A stretch of DNA of 64,000 bases from an uncultured Acidimicrobiales bacterium (lineage in GTDB: Bacteria > Actinomycetota > Acidimicrobiia > Acidimicrobiales > SZUA-35). The notes below the pieces were generated by a model that ran no database searches, had not been told where the DNA came from, and worked only from the letters and a program-made list of their open reading frames with translations. Positions 9,133 through 17,300 of the stretch are shown here, piece by piece. The position numbers and the translations under genes are program-made. The stretch is from the NCBI GenBank assembly GCA_937922045.1, contig CAKZXA010000076.1, positions 29,649 through 93,648 of the forward strand, read 5' to 3'. Each line of letters opens with the position of its first letter. Position 1 is the first letter of the stretch.

Positions 9133-9287
9133 GCTACGACTCGTTGATCTGCTTATTACTCATCAACCGAGTCAGGGCTGTCGACGCCGGCGTTGTCGGC
9201 ATCCGGAAACGTTGACTCCGGCGTATCAACCGGGACTGTGAGGGTGGGGTAGTGGCCAAGCCATGTGTGCTGGGCTATTGCTGGTTG

Positions 9288-9416
9288 CGGTGGTCGTGAC
9301 TCAAACTGGGACTGGCGTATTGCCTTCGTAGGACTTGTCCGACCACCGTTGCCAACACCGGCACAAGCTGGAGTGAGTGGCCTGATCAGGAGCATGACCA
9401 CTGGTGATTCGGTGTG
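9288..9416 (+). ncRNA. Candidate IS110 bridge RNA region (structured leader)
   Basis: The non-coding stretch just upstream of the IS110 recombinase folds strongly. Arms 9288-9296 and 9340-9348 (CGGTGGTCG/CGACCACCG) pair perfectly over 9 bp around a 43-base internal region. A second stem, ACACCG 9355-9360 with CGGTGT 9410-9415, encloses AGTGG/CCACT (9376-9380 with 9398-9402) and the palindrome CCTGATCAGG (9381-9390). IS110-group elements are known to carry a bridge RNA upstream of the recombinase that guides donor and target recognition. The structure is seen; the bridge-RNA role is inferred, and loop bases were not matched to the element's ends. Confidence 0.45.
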
Positions 9417-9482
9417 TCCCATCACAGTCTTGCCTATCTCCAACCCGGGCCGGTATCTGTCCAGCCCGACAAGGAGAACCCT

Positions 9483-10541
9483 ATGGAAATGCTTGCAGAC
9501 CAAGTTGATGTTGTCATCGGCGTCGACACCCATAAAGACACCCACACGGCGGCGATCGTCGAAGCGGCTACCGGTGCCAGCACTGAACATCGAACCGTGG
9601 CCACCAACCCACATGGGTACGCAGAGTTGATCGCAATGGCTGGCCAGCACGGCTCACGGCGGGCCTGGGCGATCGAGGGCGCCGGGAGTTACGGGGCAGG
9701 TCTGGTCCGCTACCTCGCCGCGAGCGGAGAACGAATCATTGAAGTCGATCGTCCGGGACGTCCAACCCGTCGTAATGGAGCCAAATCAGACAAGCTCGAT
9801 GCAGTCCGAGCCGGACGTGAGGTGCTTGCCCGCAACCACCTGGCTCAGCCGCGGGCACAACAGGAACGGGCGGCATTGTCGGTTCTTCTTGCGGTCCGAA
9901 GCTCAGCGGTGGACAGTTCGAAGGTCGCTCAACAACAACTTCACGCCCTGATAATCGCTGCACCAGATGAACTCCGCAGCCGCTTCCAGGGACTGTCTAG
10001 GACCAGAATGCTCGTTAAGGCTTCTCATTTGCGCATCAATTCGCGCTGGGACATCGAGACAAGTACTTACGCCGTGGCCATGCGCGAGGTCGCAAAGCGA
10101 GCGCTCACGCTTCGTGACACCGCAGCCGAACACGAACGCTCAATCCTCGGGCTCATCAAGTCGTGGCGCCCAGATCTCCTCGATGTCCAAGGAGTCGGCC
10201 CCATCGTCGCCGCTATCGTGCTCTGCGCCTGGTCGCATCCGGGGCGTTGCCGGAACGAGGCAGCGTTCGCAAGCCTCGCCGGAGCCGCACCGATTCCGGC
10301 ATCGTCGGGCATGACTACACGCCACCGCCTCAACCGGTCCGGTGATCGACAGCTAAACCGTGCGCTGCACGTCGTCGCCCTTTCACGGTTGCGATATGAC
10401 CCAGCGACACAAGAGTACGCCGAACGCCGCCAAGCAGAAGGCAAAACCAACCGAGAAATCAAGCGGTGCCTGAAACGCTATATCGCCCGGCAGCTCTTCC
10501 GACAGCTTGAAACACCACAAACCCGACTTGACAGACCATAG
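9483..10541 (+). CDS. IS110-family DEDD recombinase (transposase)
   Basis: 352-residue transposase. The N-terminal RuvC-like DEDD domain is seen as GVDTHKDTHTAAIVEA (first Asp, residue about 14), AIEGAGSYG (Glu) and KSDKLDAVRAG (paired Asp). The C-terminal transposase_20 domain has GVGPIVAAI and FASLAGAAPIPASSG, containing the serine thought to attack DNA in this family. ATG 9483 is preceded by AAGGAG at 9471-9476. It appears intact, so the element may still be active, and it would cut and rejoin DNA with the upstream RNA as guide. Confidence 0.93.
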   Translation: MEMLADQVDVVIGVDTHKDTHTAAIVEAATGASTEHRTVATNPHGYAELIAMAGQHGSRRAWAIEGAGSYGAGLVRYLAASGERIIEVDRPGRPTRRNGAKSDKLDAVRAGREVLARNHLAQPRAQQERAALSVLLAVRSSAVDSSKVAQQQLHALIIAAPDELRSRFQGLSRTRMLVKASHLRINSRWDIETSTYAVAMREVAKRALTLRDTAAEHERSILGLIKSWRPDLLDVQGVGPIVAAIVLCAWSHPGRCRNEAAFASLAGAAPIPASSGMTTRHRLNRSGDRQLNRALHVVALSRLRYDPATQEYAERRQAEGKTNREIKRCLKRYIARQLFRQLETPQTRLDRP

Positions 10542-10678
10542 GAGCGTCCTGCTGAGCTGGCACCAATCGTGCAGGAGCAGGGGGGGACATTGTCTGACCC
10601 GTTCAGAACAGCTTGCGGTGCTCGAACTCGGCTCGATCAATCTCGCCGCGGGCGAAACGATCCTCCAACGTTTGCAAG

Positions 10679-10846
10679 GCTCGTTTTGATGAACTGTTCG
10701 AGAGGATGAGCCCGGTGACCCTAACGACGCTGACGCGCCAGCTTCGAGAACTCGAGCGCGACGGCCTTGTGACGAGAACTCAGTTCAACGAGATACCACC
10801 ACGGGTCGAATATGACATCACCGACACAGCGCAAAGCCAGCGTTGA
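10679..10846 (+). pseudogene. HxlR-family regulator, 3' remnant
   Basis: The frame encodes RFDELFERMSPVTLTTLTRQ, then LRELERDGLVTRTQF and PPRVEYDITDTAQS: the recognition-helix and wing part of an HxlR winged-helix repressor. The first 40 or so residues of the domain, including the usual N-terminal Cys, are absent, and there is no start before the IS110 end. The truncation 5' of this point is best explained by the neighbouring insertion or an associated deletion. Confidence 0.6.
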
Positions 10847-10903
10847 TCGTCGACCGAGCATTCTGGCTTGCCATACCGGCTCGGATCTGAGAGCCTGACG
10901 ATT

Positions 10904-12025
10904 GTGATCACCCAAACGCTCGACATCTCCGCTGACGATTTCGCTGCCGGCACCGGCTGGGACATCAAGCCTGAAGGCGCGTGTAAAGGCGACGTTTGTG
11001 TTCCGCTACCCGATGGCTACTCGGCAACTCACGCAGCAGATCGGCTCGGAATGGCGGTCGTCAGAGACGACGCTTCCGGCCTGTCGGCCCTGGGCCCTGA
11101 GTCGCTTAGCGGACGAGCGCTCGTAACCGCTCAAGCCCCAGACGTCGTCCTTCCAGATCTCGACGGAAATGACTTCCACTTGTCTTCGCTGCGGGGTAAG
11201 AAAGTTGTTGTCGTAGCCTGGGCGCCCTATTGAGGCTGTCGCTACGACCTGCCAGGTTGGCAGGCACTGAGCGAAGAACTCGCACCCCTCGGCGTTGAGA
11301 TCGTTACGGTCTCCCTTGAACTGAGCGACCCCGATGTTTCGCGCCCATTCATCGAGGCGGCGAAACCGACACACCCGTCATTGCTGGATCCCAAGCACCA
11401 GCTTGATGCTCTCTTTGGCGTCGTCAATATTCCGAACATCATCTGGATCGACGAGGCGGGCATGATCGTACGTCCGCCAGAACCAGGATGGCCACCCGGC
11501 GATGACTACCCGGACTGGCTTCGTGGGTTCGTCGATGACCGCGCCGCAGCTGCCGAGCGCAAGGCTGCGGAAATCGAAAACGACAACCCCGAACTCGCGG
11601 CTCGTATACGAGGTGGCCAGGACCGCAGTTCTTATCCTGACGCCATTCGTGATTGGGCGCAGAAGGGCGCCGAGAGTGAGTTTGCGATGACGCCAGACCA
11701 GGTCTTGGATGCGTCGACAGACCGCGGCGTCGGCAAGAGCGAAGGGGCCGCTCACTTCGAACTGGCCAACCATCTCTGGACCATCGGCGATCGCGAAAGC
11801 GCGATCATGCACTTCAACGAAGCACACCGGTTGCAGCCCGACAACTGGACCTACAAGCGCCAGGCGTGGTCGCTCGTTGGCAATGAGAACGCTGGTGGGG
11901 GCGAGCTAGGCCGATTCAATCAGGGCCCACTTCCCGGCGCCGAAGCGGATTGGCCATTTGACGGAAACTTCACCGCCGAGACATCCCGAACTCCAGCAGG
12001 CGACTACTACCCGAAAACGATGTAG
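10904..12025 (+). CDS. Thioredoxin-fold (ResA/redoxin-like) selenoprotein with U-G-C active site
   Basis: Read through the in-frame TGA at 11231-11233, this is one 373-residue protein with selenocysteine at residue 110. Features in order: an N-terminal segment with EGACKGDVCVPLP (residues about 26-38), a redoxin domain (DLDGNDFHLSSLRGKKVVVVAW), then APY-Sec-GCRYDLPGWQ in the position of the thioredoxin CxxC, then thioredoxin strands (IPNIIWIDEAGMIV) and a C-terminal TPR-like helix pair (AAHFELANHLWTIGDRESA…). The frame has no other stop and the protein pattern continues unbroken on both sides, so the TGA is not a decayed stop. A 7-bp hairpin follows it (see separate entry). Likely role: thiol-disulfide or peroxide chemistry; substrate unknown. 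GTG 10904 is chosen; TTG 10868 is an alternative. It is convergent with the pfa TetR gene. Confidence 0.82.
11231..11264 (+). promoter_or_regulatory. Candidate bacterial SECIS element after the Sec codon
   Basis: The UGA (11231-11233) is followed by CCTGCCA (11248-11254), GGT (11255-11257) and TGGCAGG (11258-11264): a perfect 7-bp stem with a G/U loop starting 21 bases after the UGA. Known bacterial SECIS hairpins place a short loop with G and U at about this distance for SelB binding. Folding and context support the call; SelB binding is inference. Confidence 0.65.
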
Positions 12026-12075
12026 TCAGCACCATGCAGCCAACCACGGTAGAGAGCGTTGCTTTGGCCAGCTTG

Positions 12076-12636
12076 CTAGACCGATGCTCGGGGCTCTCGC
12101 CGCCTCGCGGTTAGCCATCGCTCAAAGCCGTCGAGCTGGCGGGCGAGCTGCTCCCGGTCGACGGGTCGGCTCATGTGCTGGGCCCCGATCAACATCGCCA
12201 CCGCTATATGGGCAAGGTCGCTCGCCTCGTCGTTACCGATACCGAGCGCCGCGATCGATTCGGTGACTACCTGGATCCGTTCAGCGTCGACTCGACTCTG
12301 AACCGCAGCCGCGTAGTCGTCGGTTCGGGCCAGAGCACGTATAGCGCTCTCGGCCTCGTGGTGCAGGCCGACGACAAGGGGCTTAAGCCGATTGAGACGC
12401 TCAATCGGGTCGGCGATGTCGCGAGCATCCTCGACCGCAGGCTTGGCGTACTTGCTCTCCCAATCCACCAGAAACGCACGCATGAAATCAGGGCCACTCT
12501 CGAAGTGGTGGTAGAAGGACCCCTTCGTCACATCGAGCGCAGCACAGAGGTTAGCGATTGTCACACCGGTCACACCGTGGTCGGCGAGAAGGGCGAGGGC
12601 GACACGAAAGTATTCGTCCTTGGTTCTGGCTTCCAT
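12076..12636 (-). CDS. TetR-family repressor, likely regulator of the pfa lipid cluster
   Basis: 186-residue TetR regulator. The N-terminal helix-turn-helix is clear: RVALALLADHGVTGVTIANL, then CAALDVTKGSFYHHFES (residues about 10-50). The C-terminal ligand domain ends ARQLDGFERWLTARRR. ATG 12636 is chosen because the longer frame upstream runs through the promoter region and has no domain character. It is divergent from the PfaD-type gene, with a palindrome in the 107-base gap. Standard TetR arrangement, so it probably represses both itself and the lipid cluster until an unknown, perhaps acyl-CoA-like, ligand binds. Confidence 0.88.
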   Translation of the reverse strand: MEARTKDEYFRVALALLADHGVTGVTIANLCAALDVTKGSFYHHFESGPDFMRAFLVDWESKYAKPAVEDARDIADPIERLNRLKPLVVGLHHEAESAIRALARTDDYAAAVQSRVDAERIQVVTESIAALGIGNDEASDLAHIAVAMLIGAQHMSRPVDREQLARQLDGFERWLTARRREPRASV

Positions 12637-12718
12637 GATGAACCTCCGAACGGCACGTCGACAGATCTCCACGGTACCGCTTGCTTGGTCGACCCGCCGA
12701 CCAACCATTGGTGGTGTG

Positions 12719-12736
12719 CCATACTTTAAGGTATGG
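12719..12736. promoter_or_regulatory. Palindromic operator in front of the pfa cluster
   Basis: CCATACTTTAAGGTATGG is an 18-bp inverted repeat with matches at all positions except the pair flanking the central TTAA. It ends 7 bases before the PfaD-type ATG (12744), where a bound repressor would block a leaderless or short-leader transcript; TACTTT within it could serve as a -10. The divergent TetR gene is the obvious binding partner (inference). Confidence 0.65.
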
Positions 12737-12743
12737 TGCGCCG

Positions 12744-14363
12744 ATGGACATAGCGGTGAAGCACGAATCAGCCATCGCTGGGTGGGCCGCCACCGCCGCG
12801 CCTGCGTTCGGGGCAACCGAGATCCTCGGTGCGATCCAGCGAGTTCGCGAAGCCACCGCCGTCGTGACCGACCCCGCGACCGGCCGGGCCGGGATCGCTA
12901 TCGACGGCACCCTCACTGCCGCACATCAGGCGGGGGCCTGGCCCGTAACCGCCGTTCTACCGCCGTTGTATCCCGAATGGCTTGGCGACCGCGGCTTCAC
13001 AGAGATCCACGGAACCCGGTTTCCCTACGTCACCGGGGCGATGGCCAATGGCATCGCTACCACCCATCTCGTCATCGAAACGGCTCGAGCTGGGTGTTTG
13101 GGATTCTTCGGTGCTGGCGGTCTGGCCTTCGAACGCGTGCGACATGCGGTCGATGAGTTGGTCAGCGCCCTCGGCGAAACCGCTCCATGGGGATGCAACC
13201 TCATCCACTCACCGAACGAACCAGCGCTGGAAGCGGCGGTAGCGAACCTCTACCTCGAACGCGGTGTTCGCCGGGTTTCCGCCGCGGCCTACATGGCTCT
13301 GACCCCCGCAATCGTTCGCTACGCCTACAGCGGCGTGCACCTCGACGGCCACGGTGTCGTCCAACGACCAAACATGGTGTTGGCCAAGATCTCCCGTCCA
13401 GAGGTGGCCGCCCACTTCATGAACCCGGCCCCCGAGTCGCTGCTGGCACGTCTGGTCGCAACCGGCGAACTCACAGTCGCCGAGGCCCAGCTGGCCGCAA
13501 CCCTCCCGGTAGCGGAGGATTTTGTCGTCGAAAGCGACAGTGGCGGCCATACCGACAACCGCCCCCTGGGCCCCTTGTTCTCCGCCATCCAGTTCGTTCG
13601 CGACGATGTTTGCGCCAGGCGCGGCTACCACCGTCCGATCCGGCTTGGGGCGGCCGGAGGCATCGGTACGCCACAAGCCGTGGCTTCGGCATTCGCCCTC
13701 GGCGCATCCTTCGTTTTGACCGGCACCATCAACGAGTCCTGCGTCGAATCTGGGCTGTCATCAGAGGGCAAGGAGATGCTGGCTCAGGCTGGGCTCGCCG
13801 ACATCGCAATGGCGCCTGCAGCCGACATGTTCGAACTCGGCGTCGATCTTCAGGTGTTGCAGCGCGGCACCATGTTCGCCCCCCGAGCCAAACAGCTCTA
13901 CCGGCTCTACCGCGCCTATCCCTCGCTGGAGGCCATACCGGCCGACGAAGTCAGTGAACTCGAAACGAAAACGCTTGGGATGACCCTCGACGAGTGTTGG
14001 GCCTCGACCCGTACCTTCTGGATGGATCGCGACCCTGACGAGGTGGTCAAAGCGGAAGCCGATCCCCGCCACAAGATGGCCCTCACCTTCCGCAGTTACC
14101 TTGGACAGTCGAGCCGCTGGGCTATCGATGGACAATCCGACCGCCGCCTCGACTATCAGATCTGGTGCGGACCAGCAATGGGGGCGTTCAATGCCTGGAC
14201 CGAAGGATCGTTCCTTGCCGAACCCGCAAACCGCACCGTCTCACAGATCGCCAAAAACATGCTCGAAGGCGCGGCTGTCTTGACCCGCGCTCAGCAGCTC
14301 CGAAGCTACGGCGTAGCGATTCCCGCCGCGGCCTTCAACTACCGACCCCGCCCCCTCGACTGA
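12744..14363 (+). CDS. pfaD: PfaD-type trans-acting enoyl reductase of a PUFA-synthase-like cluster
   Basis: 539-residue FMN-dependent TIM-barrel protein of the PfaD family (nitronate-monooxygenase-like), the trans-acting enoyl reductase that saturates selected double bonds on ACP-bound intermediates in polyunsaturated fatty acid and secondary lipid synthases. Typical stretches are PPLYPEWLGDRGFTEIHGTR (about residues 72-91), PYVTGAMANGIATT, GCLGFFGAGGL and GAAGGIGTPQAVASAFALGA near residue 300-320. ATG 12744 is used; an in-frame TTG at 12681 would carry the gene through the operator. It is first in the operon, with 13 bases to the next gene. Equivalent to the ER protein (Pfa1) of myxobacterial clusters. 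Confidence 0.92.
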   Translation: MDIAVKHESAIAGWAATAAPAFGATEILGAIQRVREATAVVTDPATGRAGIAIDGTLTAAHQAGAWPVTAVLPPLYPEWLGDRGFTEIHGTRFPYVTGAMANGIATTHLVIETARAGCLGFFGAGGLAFERVRHAVDELVSALGETAPWGCNLIHSPNEPALEAAVANLYLERGVRRVSAAAYMALTPAIVRYAYSGVHLDGHGVVQRPNMVLAKISRPEVAAHFMNPAPESLLARLVATGELTVAEAQLAATLPVAEDFVVESDSGGHTDNRPLGPLFSAIQFVRDDVCARRGYHRPIRLGAAGGIGTPQAVASAFALGASFVLTGTINESCVESGLSSEGKEMLAQAGLADIAMAPAADMFELGVDLQVLQRGTMFAPRAKQLYRLYRAYPSLEAIPADEVSELETKTLGMTLDECWASTRTFWMDRDPDEVVKAEADPRHKMALTFRSYLGQSSRWAIDGQSDRRLDYQIWCGPAMGAFNAWTEGSFLAEPANRTVSQIAKNMLEGAAVLTRAQQLRSYGVAIPAAAFNYRPRPLD

Positions 14364-14376
14364 TTCGGCTCATCTC

Positions 14377-17300
14377 TTGCACCACAACCACGACTCCAAG
14401 CGCCCACCGATCGCCGTCGTTGGCGTGTCGGCCCTGTTTCCTGGATCTGTCGATTCGACAGGATTTTGGGACGACATTCTTCGCGGCACCGATCGCATGA
14501 GCGCGGTACCGGCCAGCCATTGGTTGATCGATGACCACTACGATCCGGACATGCTGGCGCCGGACAAGACCTACGGGCGTCGTGGTGGCTTTCTCGACCC
14601 AATCGACCTTGACCTCATGAAGTTCGGCATCCCTCCGGTGGCGGTTCCGACCACCGACACAGCCCAGCTGCTCGCCCTCATCGTGGCCCAACGAGTACTC
14701 GACGACGCGGTCACCGGGCAGTTCACCGAGCTCGACCGCACTCGAGCCTCGGTGATCCTCGGCGTCACCTCGGGCCAGGAACTTCTCGGTGCGATGGCCA
14801 GCAGAATGAATCGACCGATGTGGCTGCAAGGTATGCGGCGCGCCGGTGTGCCCGAAGACGTCGCCCTCGAAGCATGTGAACAGATCGCCGACCTACACCC
14901 AGCGTGGCAGGAGAGCACGTTTCCTGGGCTCCTCGGGAATGTGGTGGCGGGGCGTATCGCCAATCGCCTCGACCTCGGAGGTACCAACTGTGTGACCGAC
15001 GCGGCATGCGCCTCATCGTTCTCAGCGTTGTCGATGGGGGTCAATGAGCTTTACCTCGGCGACAGCGATCTCGTCATCGCTGGCGGCGTCGACACGATGA
15101 ACGACATCTTCATGTACATGTGCTTTTCAAAGACACCAGCATTGTCGCCGTCCGAAGACATCCGCCCCTTCTCCGACAAGGCCGACGGCACGATGCTCGG
15201 CGAAGGCATCGGGATGGTTGCGCTCAAGAGACTCGAAGACGCCGAGCGAGACGGCAACCACATCTACTGCATCGTCAATGCCGTCGGTGCCAGCTCCGAT
15301 GGCCGCTCAAAGAGCGTCTACGCACCGGTCTCTGAGGGCCAAGCGCGAGCGCTCACGAACACGTATGCGAAGGCCGGCTATCAGCCCGACACGGTCGAAC
15401 TGGTCGAGGCTCATGGCACCGGCACCGTGGCCGGCGATGCCGCAGAGTTCGGTGGTCTTGAATTGGCCTTCGACCGTTCCGGCCGCGTCGATCGCCAATG
15501 GTGCTCCCTCGGTTCGGTGAAGAGCCAGATCGGACACACAAAGGCAGCGGCCGGCGCCGCTGGTCTCGTCAAGGTCATTATGGCCCTGCACCATAAGGTG
15601 CTGCCGCAAACAGCAAAGATCGACCAACCAAATCCGAAGCTCGATCTCGAGGCCTCTCCCTTTCACCTCAACACCATGACGCGGCCATGGGTGCGAGGAT
15701 CAAACCACGAGCGCCGGGGCTCGGTGAGTTCGTTCGGTTTCGGCGGCTCCAACTTCCACGTCGCCATGTCGGAGTATGTCGGTTCTGGTGTCCGCGCCCC
15801 TCGTCTTCGCACGACCGACGCTGAGCTCGTCGTGCTCCAGGGCACCGACGGCAGCGACATCATGGCCCAGGCCCGTGAACATCTGGCGGCCTGCTCAGCC
15901 GGCGGATACCTCGCGTGGCTCGCCCACTCGACCCAGGCGGCGTATGACCCGAGCGCCAACGCTCGGCTCGCCCTCGTCGCTGTTGACGCTACGGATCTTG
16001 AGACCAAGCTCGGTGCCGCCATCGACCGCATCGCCGCCGACCCAGCAGCCGCCTTCTCAACCCCAACAAGGGTGCACTACGGCCTGGGCGCCCACCGTGG
16101 TGATGTCGCCTTCGTCTTCCCTGGGCAGGGCAGTCAGTACCTGCATATGGGGTCTGGTCTCGCCACCCATTTCGATCAGGCCATCAAGCCGTGGAATGTA
16201 GCCGCTGACCTCGACGGGGACGGCGACACGTTGCAGGGCGTGGTGTTCCCGGTTCCACGTTTCGAGGAGAACGCCGCTGAACAGCAGGCCGAGAGGCTGA
16301 CGGCCACCCGCTGGGCCCAACCCGCCATTGGGGCGACAAGCCTCAGCTACCTACGCATGCTGCGACAGATCGGGCTTGAGGCCGCACACGTCGGTGGCCA
16401 TAGTTTCGGTGAGATCACCGCTCTACATGCCGCTGGTGTTTTCTCTGAGGTCGACATGCTGCGCGTGGCGCGGCGGCGCGGGGAGCTGATGGCTGAGGCC
16501 GCACAGACCCCCGGATCGATGACGGCTGTGGCTGCAACCATCGACGAGGTGCGGACCCTCGTTCAACAATCGGGGATCGACGTTGTCGTGGCCAACCACA
16601 ACCACCACGGCCAGGTGGTTCTCTCCGGACCAACGACAGCGATCGACGAGGTCGAAGGCGTGCTCGGTTCCGCCGGGCTAACGTTCAAGCGTCTGCCGGT
16701 GGCGACAGCCTTCCACTCCCCTGTCGTCAGCGCGGCGAGTGGAGCCTTCACCCGATCACTCGACTCGATCAGCGTCGAACCGGCCACGATCCCGGTCTAC
16801 GCCAACGAGACGGCCGCCGTCTACCCGATCGGCGGCGCGGAGGTCCGCAATCAGCTCGGTCGTCAACTCGCCAACCCTGTCCGCTTCGTTGAAATGATTC
16901 AAGCAATGCACGACAACGGTGCCCGCACCTTTGTTGAGGTCGGCCCAGGATCGACCCTCACCGGTCTCGTCGACCGCATCCTCGACGAAAGCGACTACAG
17001 CGCCATTGCTCTCGACAAGAAGAAGGCATCCGGCTTGGGCGCCTTCCTCGGGGGTCTGGCCCAGCTTGCAGCCCGCGGTGTCGCCATGGACCTCGGTTCG
17101 CTCTGGAAGGAATACGCCGACGTCGAGAACCCAGCCGAAGTCGTCGCTCCGAAGCTCACTATTGCCATCAACGGGGCCAATCATGGCAAGCCGTACCCAC
17201 CTGCAGACCTCGGCGAGCTCGTCGGCCCAAACGTCACCGCTCCAAAGACCATCGCTAGCCACGATCCACCGACTCCCCCAGCACCTGCCCCCACCCCTGT

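Larger units (their letters stand above)
9260..10560 (+). mobile_element. IS110-family insertion sequence (ends approximate)
   Basis: One intact DEDD recombinase gene with a roughly 200-base structured upstream region, as in IS110-group elements. No terminal inverted repeats or target duplications are visible, which is normal for the family, so both ends are estimates. A partial HxlR regulator lies at its right flank and debris lies at its left, consistent with insertion into, or rearrangement of, older genes. Confidence 0.75.

Noticed and set aside
9260..10560. Terminal inverted repeats and target duplications for the insertion element
   Set aside because: None found on inspection; the recombinase is of the IS110 type, which normally lacks both.
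11231..11233. TGA as an ordinary nonsense mutation in the thioredoxin-fold gene
   Set aside because: The stop falls exactly at the redox-active position, a SECIS-like hairpin follows and downstream coding is undamaged; a random stop would rarely meet all three. Not formally excluded without the sel genes.
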